Assembly: GCA_003248075.1 (NCBI GenBank)
Contig: QJYK01000019.1
Coordinates: forward strand, 1 to 46,553
DNA from: Gemmatimonadota bacterium
GTDB lineage: Bacteria; Gemmatimonadota; Gemmatimonadetes; Longimicrobiales; Gaopeijiaceae
Length of the DNA: 46,553 nt
Direction: 5' to 3'
Shown one piece after another: positions 1 through 7,572 of the stretch. Within the stretch, counting starts at the first letter, position 1; every line of letters starts with the position of its first letter. A model generated the notes under the pieces. That model was not told the DNA's origin and did not search any database. It worked only from the letters and a program-made list of their open reading frames with translations. The position numbers were made by a program, and so were the translations under genes.

Positions 1-51
1 GGCGTCCGGTAGGCTTCTCCACTGCAACGATCATCCCGTGGAGAACCCATC

Positions 52-1044
52 ATGCGCATCCAATTGCTGAACGGCCCGAACGGCCGGACGATCCTGGCGC
101 CGGTCGATCCGCCGCCGACGCTCGACATCGACGACCTTTTCGAGCTCACACTCGAGGCCAGCCAGTCGACCTTCAAGCCCCTCACCAACGTCCAGATCCG
201 CTGGACCATCCGGCCCAAGGGCGCGTCGCTGTCCGACTACGTCTTCACTCTACGGGACACCTACGGCCCGATCGCCGAGGATATCGGAGCGAGCGGAGCG
301 GCGACCGTCTTCGCCTACCGCAACGCCCTAGTCCGCGTGCGGGCTCGCCGGCGCGGCTCCGCCGCCCTGTCCGACTTCGACCGCACGCTCACCCTCACGG
401 CCGACACGAGCGACTGCGTGGTCGTCGACAACCTCGGTCGGTTTGTCTTCGACGCCCAGTTCGAGAGCGGGGTCCGGGACCTGATCGATGAGATCGACCG
501 GATCAAGCTCCAGACGCGGACGACCGTCCGCCCCGGCGCGTTCCCGCCCGACATCCTGATCGTCGAGAAGGAGATCGTCTCGACCTGGAAGCCCGGCTCG
601 ATCGAGTACGACGTCCCCCTCGAGCTCCGTGTGCCGGGGCCCAACCCGGACTGGAACGTGCACCTGAAGATCACGTTCTCCATGACGCACGAGCCGGAGG
701 GATCGCAGCTCACGGTGACGGTCACCCCGTCGGACGACGTGTCGGTCGACACCGTGGGCGGCGTCATCAGCGCCGGGATCCCCTGGGCGATCGAGGCCGT
801 GGCGGAGCCGCTGCTCGACGAGCTCCTGAAATGCTACGCCGAGCGGTTCGAGCGCGCCATCGTGCGCCTGCTCATGGACTACATCGCGGCTCGGCTGGAC
901 GGCTTCCGGCTGCTCGGCGTGGGCGTGCGCGGAGGGAACGTGCCGGCGATCGTCTTCACGATCTGTCCGTTCCCGGTGGGTCCGCTGGACGCACCCCCGA
1001 TCGTCGGGCCGGGCGAGGTCGGCGGCCTGATCGCGAGGGGCTGA
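52..1044 (+). CDS. Hypothetical protein, 330 aa, family not recognised
   Basis: ATG start with a GGAG Shine-Dalgarno at 40-43, eight bases upstream. I do not recognise the family. There is no signal peptide and no clear membrane segment. The first two thirds (about residues 1-230) look rich in beta strands, with alternating Thr/Val and charged residues such as NVQIRWTIRP and QLTVTVTPSDD, suggesting one or two beta-sandwich modules. Residues about 245-285 are predicted helical (LLDELLKCYAERFERAIVRL). The end is Pro/Gly-rich (CPFPVGPLDAPPIVGPGEVGG). Codon use and GC match the neighbours, so it is very likely expressed. A strong hairpin follows the stop codon. Function is unknown; a structural or cargo-type protein is possible but unsupported. 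Confidence 0.8.
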   Translation: MRIQLLNGPNGRTILAPVDPPPTLDIDDLFELTLEASQSTFKPLTNVQIRWTIRPKGASLSDYVFTLRDTYGPIAEDIGASGAATVFAYRNALVRVRARRRGSAALSDFDRTLTLTADTSDCVVVDNLGRFVFDAQFESGVRDLIDEIDRIKLQTRTTVRPGAFPPDILIVEKEIVSTWKPGSIEYDVPLELRVPGPNPDWNVHLKITFSMTHEPEGSQLTVTVTPSDDVSVDTVGGVISAGIPWAIEAVAEPLLDELLKCYAERFERAIVRLLMDYIAARLDGFRLLGVGVRGGNVPAIVFTICPFPVGPLDAPPIVGPGEVGGLIARG

Positions 1045-1061
1045 CTCGGTGGCCGGAAACG

Positions 1062-1092
1062 GCGGGCGGGACGTTGGGATCGTCCCGCCCGC
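1062..1092 (+). terminator. Perfect 12-bp hairpin after the first gene
   Basis: Bases 1062-1073 and 1081-1092 are perfect reverse complements around a 7-base loop (ttgggat), starting 18 bases after the stop codon. The stem is almost pure G/C. No T-tract follows, so it is either a U-less terminator or a 3'-end stabilising hairpin. Confidence 0.6.
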
Positions 1093-1329
1093 ACCCGCTC
1101 GGTCACTCCGGCGACAGGACTCGCAGGCGGTCTCTGGCTGTATCAGCCAGCGTTTTACCCCTCCCCATGGCTATCCTCGCGACTTTGCTGTCGTCGGTGG
1201 TCGCGGCCGTTTCGTCTGCCTTCGCTTTGTCATCGTTCTCTTCGTCTACCTTCGATGGAGCGTCCAGAGCCCGGGCAGCACCAGGGGACACATTCGGGAC
1301 ACAGCACAACCGAGAAGCCTCGCAGCAAG
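1093..1329. other. Non-coding flank next to the tRNA 3' end, lower GC
   Basis: No convincing gene is seen between the hairpin and the tRNA 3' end. Bases about 1140-1260 are visibly richer in T (runs such as ttcgtctgccttcgctttg) than the rest of the window. Two exact copies of gggacaca lie at 1285-1292 and 1296-1303, 11 bases apart. A 68-codon minus-strand frame (1103-1309) is open but has no recognisable domain. A tRNA 3' flank is a common integration point, so this may be a scar, but no integrase or second att copy is present. Confidence 0.4.
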
Positions 1330-1403
1330 TGGGCCCGCCAGGGCTCGAACCTGGGACCTACCGATTATGAGTCGGCTGCTCTAACCGACTGAGCTACGGG
1401 CCC
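1330..1403 (-). tRNA. tRNA with CAU anticodon (elongator Met or Ile2)
   Basis: On the minus strand the 74 bases fold as a complete cloverleaf: acceptor GGGCCCG/CGGGCCC, D arm GCTC/GAGC, anticodon arm GCCGA-CTCATAA-TCGGT, T arm CCAGG-TTCGAGC-CCTGG, discriminator A. The anticodon is CAU. An initiator is excluded by the paired 1-72 position and by the absence of the three G:C pairs typical of its anticodon stem. Elongator Met and lysidine-modified Ile2 cannot be separated by eye. CCA is not encoded; the template continues with CTT. The first bases are shared with the long inverted repeat at 1396-1431. Confidence 0.95.
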
Positions 1404-1431
1404 GAGCGCCAAAGATAGCGCTCGGGCCCGT
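1396..1431 (-). repeat. 14-bp perfect inverted repeat overlapping the tRNA 5' end
   Basis: Bases 1396-1409 and 1418-1431 are perfect reverse complements with an 8-base loop. One arm contains nucleotides 1-8 of the tRNA (1396-1403). The other arm, in the precursor leader, carries CGGGCCC, the same seven bases as the 3' acceptor strand. The structure also lies between the ompA-like stop codon and the tRNA, so it could serve as a terminator; no T-tract follows it. Confidence 0.75.
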
Positions 1432-1477
1432 TCGCGGAACCTCACCCAGAGGGTCGCCGGAGCGACCCGGATGGACC

Positions 1478-2170
1478 TCAACCCTTCGTGCGCGTGCCCT
1501 CGGCGCCGGCGATGGTCGCGCCCGCCGGAATCTGGCCATTGTGGTCGATGACGAGCACGACGCGCCGGTTCTCACGACCCACCAGCTTACCACCCTGCGT
1601 GGTGACGAGGCGGCTGGTGTCCTCACCGTAGCTCACGGCCTTGACCCGATCCGCAGCGAGGCCGGTGTTGGACGTCAGGTAGGTCTTCACCGCATTGGCG
1701 CGACGCTGCCCGAGGACCTTGTTGTACTCGGCCGGGCCCGAGGGATCGGTGAACCCCTCGACCGTGATACGCGCCTCGGGATAGTACTCCTGCGCCACTT
1801 CGCTGAAGCGGGACAGGATCGCCTGGGCCTCGGCGTCGAGGTTGGCGTCGTCGAAACCGAAGTGGACGGGCGTATTGAAGCGCAGCGCGGTCTCCAGGCG
1901 CTCCACGGTCACCCCGAACTCGTTCTCGAGCTTCTGGATGTCCTGCTCCAGCTGGGCCATCCGCCCTTCCACGCCGTCGATTCGAGCACCCAGCCGGTTC
2001 GCGACGGCATCGTCGCCCTCGGTCATCTGCCGGGTCATGTCCTCACGAAGCGAGGCCATCCCCGACTCATACTCTTCACGCCCGACGTGGGCGCATGCGC
2101 TGGTGCCGACGACGATCCCCAGGGTTCCCAGGATCGCGAGCGACTTGAGCGCCTTGTCCGTCGCCTTCAT
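1478..2170 (-). CDS. OmpA/Pal-family peptidoglycan-binding lipoprotein
   Basis: Predicted envelope protein (230 aa) that tethers the outer membrane to peptidoglycan. The chosen ATG at 2170 has an AGGAG Shine-Dalgarno about nine bases upstream and begins a signal sequence ending near TSAC at residues 23-26, a weak lipobox. Residues about 33-90 form a charged heptad-like stretch, probably a coiled coil. The C-terminal OmpA domain (about 95-205) begins VHFGFDDANLD and contains GFTDPSGPAEYNKVLGQRRA, matching the GHTDxxGxxxYNxxLxxRRA binding motif with His replaced by Phe. It is likely anchored by acylation rather than by a barrel. A tol-pal cluster is not present here, so Pal itself is only one possibility. 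The longer open frame upstream is out of context and was rejected. Confidence 0.88.
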   Translation of the reverse strand: MKATDKALKSLAILGTLGIVVGTSACAHVGREEYESGMASLREDMTRQMTEGDDAVANRLGARIDGVEGRMAQLEQDIQKLENEFGVTVERLETALRFNTPVHFGFDDANLDAEAQAILSRFSEVAQEYYPEARITVEGFTDPSGPAEYNKVLGQRRANAVKTYLTSNTGLAADRVKAVSYGEDTSRLVTTQGGKLVGRENRRVVLVIDHNGQIPAGATIAGAEGTRTKG

Positions 2171-2200
2171 GGTGGGTTCTCTCCTGTCCGTTTTTCCGTG

Positions 2201-2288
2201 CCCGAGTGCAGGAGCGTGGAAATGCTCCCGTTCCGCTCGGGAAATCGTTGCACGATGGATGCCAGTCCATGTGCCACAATCGTTTTTG
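2201..2288 (-). promoter_or_regulatory. Two structured elements in the ompA-like upstream region
   Basis: Two consecutive inverted repeats lie 31-118 bases upstream of the ompA-like start. The first nests CCCGAG/CTCGGG (2201-2206, 2236-2241) around GGAGC/GCTCC (2211-2215, 2224-2228). The second is an imperfect stem at about 2242-2288 centred on ATGGA/TCCAT with GCAC/GTGC outside it. If transcribed they would form 5' leader stem-loops; if not, the second could be a protein-binding dyad. The transcription start is not identifiable. Confidence 0.35.
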
Positions 2289-2402
2289 GGCTCCCGGCCC
2301 GGGGCGCCGACCGCGGCTGTCTGGACCTCGGCCCCGTTGGCGCTACCTTCAGCGGCGGCCCGCGACCGAGCGGTGCTCGCCGCCGAGCTTCCGGAGTAAC
2401 GC

Positions 2403-3746
2403 ATGAAAGTGCTGGTGGTCGGTGCCGGCGAGGTCGGGTTCCATCTGGCACAGCGCCTATCAGAAGAGAACCAGGACGTGGTGCTCATCGAGGCCGACCC
2501 CGAGCGGGCGGACTTCGCGGGGCAGCAGCTGGACGTCCTGACCATCGTGGGGAACGGCGCCTCGCTGTCCGTGCTGGAAAGGGCCGGGGTGCGCGGCGCG
2601 CGCATGATCCTGGCGGTGACGAGCCGCGACGAGGTCAATCTCATCGCCTGCCTCGCCGCCAAGCGTCTCGGCGTCCGCTACACGGTCGCGCGCATCTCCA
2701 GCCCCGAGTATTACGAGCGGGGGAGCGTGCTGTCCCGGGAGCAGATGGGCATCGACCTCATGATCAACCCGGAGCGCGAGTGTGCGTGGGAAACGTATCA
2801 GCTCCTTCAGAGCGCGGCGGCGACGGACGTCGCCCAGTTCGCGGCGGGCAGGGTACAACTCATCGGTCTCCAGGTCCGGGACGGCGCGCCGGTCGCGAAC
2901 AAGACCCTGACCGAGCTGTCGGCCGACCTGCGCGGCTACCACTACGTAACCGCGGCGATCGTGCGTGACGGCGTCACGACGATTCCGAAGGGGGACGCGC
3001 GCATCCGGCCCGGAGATCAGATCTACCTCCTCGCGCCCACCCCGGAGGTTCAGGGGATCCCCCCCCTAGCCGGCTACGAGCGGTTCCGCCTGCGCAGGGT
3101 GATGATCGCGGGCGGCAGCGCGGAGGGGGAGTTCCTCGCCCAGACCCTCGAGGAGCACGGCGTCGAGACGACGATCCTGGACCGCGATCGCCGCCGCTGC
3201 CTCGAGCTCGCCGAGCGCCTTCCCCGCTCCCTAGTGCTCCACGCCGACGCCACCGACCTCGAACTGCTGGAGATGGAGGGTGTTTCCGGGATCGACGGCT
3301 TCGTGTCCGCGACCGGGCACGACGAGACCAACCTCCTGTCCAGCCTGTTGGCGAAGACCGTCGGGGCCAAGAAGGTGGTGAGCCTGGTGCACAAGTTCGA
3401 GTACCTGCGCCTGGTACCCAAGGTCGGGATCGACGCCAGCGTCTCACCGCGGATCGCGACGGTGAACGCGATCCTCCGGTACGTCCGGCGCGGGCGGGTG
3501 ATGACGGTCGCCAGCCTCTCCGGCATCGAGGCCGAGGCCATCGAGTTTCGGGTCGAGGAGGACTCGCCTGTCGCCGGACATCCCTTGAGGGAGCTGCACT
3601 TCCCCAGGGGAGGGCTGGTCGGCATGATCCTGCGCGGCGACGACATCATCATGCCTCGCGGTGACGACAGCATGCTGCCGGGCGACGACGTGATCGTCTT
3701 CGCACTCCCCGAGGCGATCTCCGAGGTCGAGAAGCTGTTCGACTGA
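2403..3746 (+). CDS. trkA: Trk potassium uptake regulatory subunit TrkA
   Basis: Cytoplasmic NAD-binding gating subunit of the Trk potassium transporter, 447 aa, close to the usual length of full TrkA proteins. It holds two RCK units. The first begins with a Rossmann motif GAGEVGFHLA at residues 7-16 followed by an acidic strand end (LIEADPER). The second starts near residue 230 with MIAGGSAEGEFLA and ends its sugar-binding strand with ILDRDRRR. Each is followed by a TrkA-C type domain; the last one contains HFPRGGLVGMILRGDD. ATG start with GGAG seven bases upstream. Its stop overlaps the trkH start by one base, so the two subunits are co-translated in fixed proportion. Confidence 0.96.
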   Translation: MKVLVVGAGEVGFHLAQRLSEENQDVVLIEADPERADFAGQQLDVLTIVGNGASLSVLERAGVRGARMILAVTSRDEVNLIACLAAKRLGVRYTVARISSPEYYERGSVLSREQMGIDLMINPERECAWETYQLLQSAAATDVAQFAAGRVQLIGLQVRDGAPVANKTLTELSADLRGYHYVTAAIVRDGVTTIPKGDARIRPGDQIYLLAPTPEVQGIPPLAGYERFRLRRVMIAGGSAEGEFLAQTLEEHGVETTILDRDRRRCLELAERLPRSLVLHADATDLELLEMEGVSGIDGFVSATGHDETNLLSSLLAKTVGAKKVVSLVHKFEYLRLVPKVGIDASVSPRIATVNAILRYVRRGRVMTVASLSGIEAEAIEFRVEEDSPVAGHPLRELHFPRGGLVGMILRGDDIIMPRGDDSMLPGDDVIVFALPEAISEVEKLFD

Positions 3747-5215
3747 TGTCGCTCCGTCGCGTCGCCGCCGTGGTCGGGCTCCTCCAGGTCTTCGTGGCCC
3801 TCTCCATGGCATGCGCCGGCCTCGTGGCCCTCTACTACGGGGACGGCGACGCCCGCGGGATCTTCCTGGCGGCCCTCGTCACCGCAGCGGCCGGCTCGGT
3901 CCTGTACCGTGTGGTGCGCATCAAGGGCGAGCTGACGGCGCGCGAGGGCTTCGCGATCGTGACGTTCGCCTGGCTCGCGACCGCGCACTTCGGGGCGCTC
4001 CCCTATCTGCTCACGGGGGTTCTCACCCATCCCGTGCAGGCGATCTTCGAGTCGATGTCCGGCTTCACGACGACGGGCGCCACCGTCTTCACCGGGATCG
4101 AATCCCTCCCGCACGGGATCCTGTTCTGGCGCTCGCTCACCCACTGGCTCGGGGGCATGGGCATCATCGTGCTCGTGATCGCGGTGCTGCCCTACCTGGG
4201 CGTGGGGGGCATGCAGCTCTTCCGCGCGGAGGTCCCGGGGCCCACTCCCGAGCGGCTGCAACCGCGGATCACGCAGACGGCCAAGCTCCTCTGGTTCGTC
4301 TACGTCGGGCTCACGGCCGCACAGACCGTGCTCTACGTCGCCGGCGGAATGGGCCTGTTCGACGCCGTCAACCACTCGTTCGCCACCCTGGCGACCGGGG
4401 GGTTCAGCACCCGCAACGCCTCACTGGCCGCATTCGACTCCCGGTACATCCACTACGTGACGATCGTCTTCATGTACCTGGCCGGGGTGAACTTCACGCT
4501 CCACTACCGGGCGGTCACCGGACGCGTCGACATCCTCCGCGATCAGGAGTGGCGCTTTTTCACCGCGCTCATCCTTGCGGCTTCAGTCCTGATCGCGACG
4601 GTGAACTTCGCCTCGGGGGCCTACGCCGCTGCGGGCACGGGCCCGGAGGCGGCCGTGCGCGACGCGCTCTTCCAGGCTGTTTCGATCACCACCACGACCG
4701 GCTTCGTCAGCGCGGACTACGAGCTCTGGGTCCCAGGCGCCCAGGCAATCCTACTCGCGCTGTTCTTCGTCGGTGGAATGGCAGGCTCCACAGGGGGTGG
4801 CATCAAGGCGCTCCGCGTCCTCCTTTTGCTCAAGGCGACCGCGATCGAGATTCGCAAGCATCTGCACCCCAAGGCGGTCCTGCTCACCCGGGTCGGCAGC
4901 ACGCCGGTCCGCGAGGACGTGCTCGCCAACGTGATCGGTTTCGTGGTCCTCTACCTGATCCTGTGCCTGGCGGGCGCGCTCGTGCTCGCCATCCTGGGCA
5001 TGGACCTGATGACCTCCATCGGGGCCAGCCTGGCCACCGTCGGCAACGTGGGGCCGGGCTTCGGCTCGGTCGGCGCAGTCGACAATTACGGGTGGATGTC
5101 GGGCCCGGCCCTCGCCGTCCTCACCTTCCTGATGTTGGTCGGGCGACTCGAGATCTACACGGTGCTGCTGCTCTTCCACCGCGAGACCTGGAAGCGCCGC
5201 CGCTCCTTCCACTGA
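3746..5215 (+). CDS. trkH: Trk potassium uptake membrane subunit TrkH
   Basis: Inner-membrane potassium-translocating subunit, 489 aa, normal for TrkH. Four pore-loop repeats are expected; the clearest carry SGFTTTGATVF (about residue 105), ATGGFSTRN (about 217) and TTTTGFVSADYE (about 315). The motifs HWLGGMGIIVL and GGMAGSTGGGIKALR are diagnostic of the family. Roughly ten hydrophobic segments are visible. The ATG overlaps the trkA stop (TGATG). TrkH needs the TrkA ring for NAD/ATP-dependent gating, so the pair makes a complete uptake system. No promoter is visible between the genes. Confidence 0.96.
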   Translation: MSLRRVAAVVGLLQVFVALSMACAGLVALYYGDGDARGIFLAALVTAAAGSVLYRVVRIKGELTAREGFAIVTFAWLATAHFGALPYLLTGVLTHPVQAIFESMSGFTTTGATVFTGIESLPHGILFWRSLTHWLGGMGIIVLVIAVLPYLGVGGMQLFRAEVPGPTPERLQPRITQTAKLLWFVYVGLTAAQTVLYVAGGMGLFDAVNHSFATLATGGFSTRNASLAAFDSRYIHYVTIVFMYLAGVNFTLHYRAVTGRVDILRDQEWRFFTALILAASVLIATVNFASGAYAAAGTGPEAAVRDALFQAVSITTTTGFVSADYELWVPGAQAILLALFFVGGMAGSTGGGIKALRVLLLLKATAIEIRKHLHPKAVLLTRVGSTPVREDVLANVIGFVVLYLILCLAGALVLAILGMDLMTSIGASLATVGNVGPGFGSVGAVDNYGWMSGPALAVLTFLMLVGRLEIYTVLLLFHRETWKRRRSFH

Positions 5216-5251
5216 GGCCCTGGCCGCGCGCGCAGACGCAATGCGACGGCC

Positions 5252-5890
5252 TCAGGTCGTCCCGAAGAGCCGATCCCCCGCGTCGCCGAGACCGGGCAGG
5301 ATGTAGCCGTTCGCGTTCAGCTCGCGGTCGAGGGCGGCGGCGTACACCGGTACGTCCGGATGCTCCCCGGCGAGTCGCCGAACGCCCTCGGGGGCCGCCA
5401 CGACACACATGAAGCTGATCCGCTCGGCCCCACGCGCCTTCAGCCCGGTCAGCGCGGCGCTCGCGGACCCGCCCGTCGCGAGCATCGGATCGACCACGAT
5501 GAACCGGTGGACCTCCGAGCGCGGCGGCACCTTGAAGTAGTACTCGACCGGCTGCAAGGACTCCTCGTCGCGGGCCAGGCCCACGTGGCCCACGCGGACT
5601 CCGGGGATCAGCCGAACGACGCCCTCGACCATTCCGAGGCCGGCACGCAGGATCGGAACCAGGACGATCCTCCCCTCCACCACGCGATGCCCGGTCGTCT
5701 CCTCCAGCGGCGTGCGCACCGTCACTGCCTCCTCGTCGAGGCCCCGGGTCACCTCGTAGGCCAGGAGCATGGCGATCTCGTCGACGAGCTCCTTGAACAG
5801 CTTCGTGGGCGAGCTCTCGTCGCGAAGGAGGCGCAGCTTGTGGCGGAGCAGCGGGTGGTCGACCACCGTAAGGTTCGCCAGGTCGGACAT
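5252..5890 (-). CDS. upp: Uracil phosphoribosyltransferase
   Basis: Pyrimidine salvage enzyme making UMP from uracil and PRPP, 212 aa, the normal size. The ATG at 5890 is preceded by a strong GAGGAGG Shine-Dalgarno. Diagnostic segments include LRDESSPTKLFKELVDEIAM near the N terminus, LVPILRAGLGMVEG in the middle, the PRPP-binding loop VVDPMLATGGSASAAL (about residues 128-143) and the C-terminal GDAGDRLFGTT uracil-binding end. It is the last gene of a minus-strand run beginning at the site-2 protease and lies 23 bases after the SDR-like gene. The stop faces trkH convergently. Confidence 0.96.
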   Translation of the reverse strand: MSDLANLTVVDHPLLRHKLRLLRDESSPTKLFKELVDEIAMLLAYEVTRGLDEEAVTVRTPLEETTGHRVVEGRIVLVPILRAGLGMVEGVVRLIPGVRVGHVGLARDEESLQPVEYYFKVPPRSEVHRFIVVDPMLATGGSASAALTGLKARGAERISFMCVVAAPEGVRRLAGEHPDVPVYAAALDRELNANGYILPGLGDAGDRLFGTT

Positions 5891-5913
5891 TGTCGCCTCC
5901 TCGTCGTGGTCGG

Positions 5914-7572
5914 CTAGCGCTTGATCCGTGCTCCGCCCTCCTCCACGCGGAAGATCCACGATGCGATGCGGCCGGGTCTCAGCGCCCCCGTCTCGTCACC
6001 GTACTCGTGGTCTCCGGTGGAGCCCGCACACACACCCGGACGCTCGGCGATCTCACGCGCCAGCGTCTTGCAGCGCACCCCCCACCGCGCCCAGTTCTGC
6101 TCCCGCAGATCGACCCACCCCCGCTCCACCAGTCGCTGGTCGCGCAGCGGGAGCTCCTCCTCGGGGCGGACCTTGACGTGCGGACCGCGCAGCACATGGG
6201 CGCCGTCGGGCAGCAGGATGGGCAACCCGACGGTGACGATGCGTTGCCGAAGGTCGGCGTCCCCTTCGATCAGGGCCAGGGCCTTGCTGGAGGCGTCCAG
6301 CGGGTCGAGCTCCGAGGCCGCCTGGAGCGTGCCGTAGAGCCTCGCCAGGATCTCCCCTTCGAAGAGCAGCTTGGTAAGGCGCGGAGGGCCCAGCATCTCG
6401 TAGGCGACGGAGCGAATCCCCGACTCGGCCTCCAGCGCCTCCATGCGGTCGATGGCCACCGAGCGCAGCGCCCCGGCGCGATACGTCGGGCCCATGGTAG
6501 CGGCGTCCAGGGCCGTCACCACGTCCTTGCCGGTGGGATGCGACAGGATCTCCCGCACCACGTTGTCCGCGATCTCCTCGGGGGTCACGAACTCCATCAG
6601 CCCCAGGGCGGTCAGCGTCTCGAACTCGCCGACGCTGAACAGCCCGTTCTCGCCCGCGTCCAGGTAGACGCCGTCGAGCGGGTCCTGCGTCTGGACCGAG
6701 GCCGAGGCCGCCCCGTCGCCGAATGCCTCGGCCAGGGGGATGGGCTTCACGGCGTCGGCCCGGAGGATCGGGCGGCCACCCCGGCGCACCGTGCCTCGGG
6801 CGATCGACTTCCACGAGATCGCGGCCGTGGGCTTGACCTCCTTTACGGCGGGAGCCCCGGGCGTCCTCGCCATGAGGTAGAGGAAGAGCGTCTGGGCGCC
6901 CGCGATGCCCGACTTGGCCAGGAGCACACGGGACGGTCGCTCCTCGGAGTGCGTGAAGGGGATGTTGAGGCCCATTCCGCCGGTCCCCGCGGTGCCGACC
7001 TTCACGAAGACCTCGGTTCCCGCGCGCTTCATCCCCTCGAGCGCGATCTGCGTGTGCCGGATCAGCTGCGGTAGATAGAGCGTGGCAAGGTGCCGTTCCA
7101 CGGAGTCGAGGTCGGCCCGGCCGGCGGCCGCGTCGGCCCTCAGCCTGGCTGCCGACGCGAAGGCATCCTGATAGGCGAGCGCTCCGGCCGTGTTGACGCA
7201 GTCGACCAGGATCTGGGGCTGCACCTCGGCCAGCAAGCGGCCGAGCGTGGAGCGCTGGATGACCTCCTCGGAGAGCTCCCCGTAGAGATCGTCCACCAGG
7301 AGGGACCGGGCCTCGGGATCCGCGAGCACGTCCGCCCGGGGACGGTCCTTGAGACGAGCGGGCACGAACAGATCGCCCCATGCGCCATCGAGCTCCACCG
7401 ATGCGGAAAGGGGGTCCCCCCGCAGCTCCTCGACCGCCGCCTCCGATTCTTCCCGGCGCAGCGACGCGATCACGACCCGCTTGGGCTTCTGCTCGAGACT
7501 CTTGCGCGCGACCGCCATGCCCACGAGGCCGGCCCCTCCGAGGATCAGGACCGTCTTATCCCTCAGATCCAT
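5914..7572 (-). CDS. Large SDR-like Rossmann protein lacking the catalytic Tyr
   Basis: Predicted soluble NAD(P)-binding protein of 552 aa. The N terminus holds a clear Rossmann glycine motif, GGAGLVGMAVA (about residues 12-22), and VDCVNTAGALAYQ resembles the NxAG region of extended SDRs. Around residue 220 the sequence RVLLAKSGIAGAQ matches the SDR YxxxK helix, but the Tyr position is Val, so ordinary SDR reduction chemistry is doubtful. The C-terminal half (about 300-552) has no family I recognise. The ATG at 7572 was chosen because GGTGGAG sits just upstream; a GTG at 7581 would add three residues. The 5' end overlaps rluB by 17 bases and upp follows after 23 bases. Annotating it simply as an epimerase would overstate what is visible. 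Confidence 0.82.
   Translation of the reverse strand: MDLRDKTVLILGGAGLVGMAVARKSLEQKPKRVVIASLRREESEAAVEELRGDPLSASVELDGAWGDLFVPARLKDRPRADVLADPEARSLLVDDLYGELSEEVIQRSTLGRLLAEVQPQILVDCVNTAGALAYQDAFASAARLRADAAAGRADLDSVERHLATLYLPQLIRHTQIALEGMKRAGTEVFVKVGTAGTGGMGLNIPFTHSEERPSRVLLAKSGIAGAQTLFLYLMARTPGAPAVKEVKPTAAISWKSIARGTVRRGGRPILRADAVKPIPLAEAFGDGAASASVQTQDPLDGVYLDAGENGLFSVGEFETLTALGLMEFVTPEEIADNVVREILSHPTGKDVVTALDAATMGPTYRAGALRSVAIDRMEALEAESGIRSVAYEMLGPPRLTKLLFEGEILARLYGTLQAASELDPLDASSKALALIEGDADLRQRIVTVGLPILLPDGAHVLRGPHVKVRPEEELPLRDQRLVERGWVDLREQNWARWGVRCKTLAREIAERPGVCAGSTGDHEYGDETGALRPGRIASWIFRVEEGGARIKR

Noticed and set aside
1103-1384. Short frames reading through the tRNA, with PPGLEPGTYRL-like ends
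   Set aside because: These are the familiar false translations of a tRNA gene; the tRNA folds perfectly in the same bases.
2262-2288. Sigma-54-like TGGCAC...TGGCA on the minus strand
   Set aside because: The GG and GC elements are spaced by 11 bases instead of the required 10 and the -12 box reads CTGGC.
2170-2662. Longer reading frame extending the ompA-like protein upstream
   Set aside because: The part upstream of 2170 is Arg/Ser-rich without homology, overlaps trkA, and the inner ATG has both a Shine-Dalgarno and a signal sequence.
3074-4375. Long minus-strand frame opposite trkA and trkH
   Set aside because: It is a shadow of the two well-conserved plus-strand genes in GC-rich DNA; the composition is Arg/His/Gly-rich and no domain is visible.
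5215-5252. Terminator between convergent trkH and upp
   Set aside because: Only GC alternation is present; no stable hairpin followed by a T-tract on either strand.
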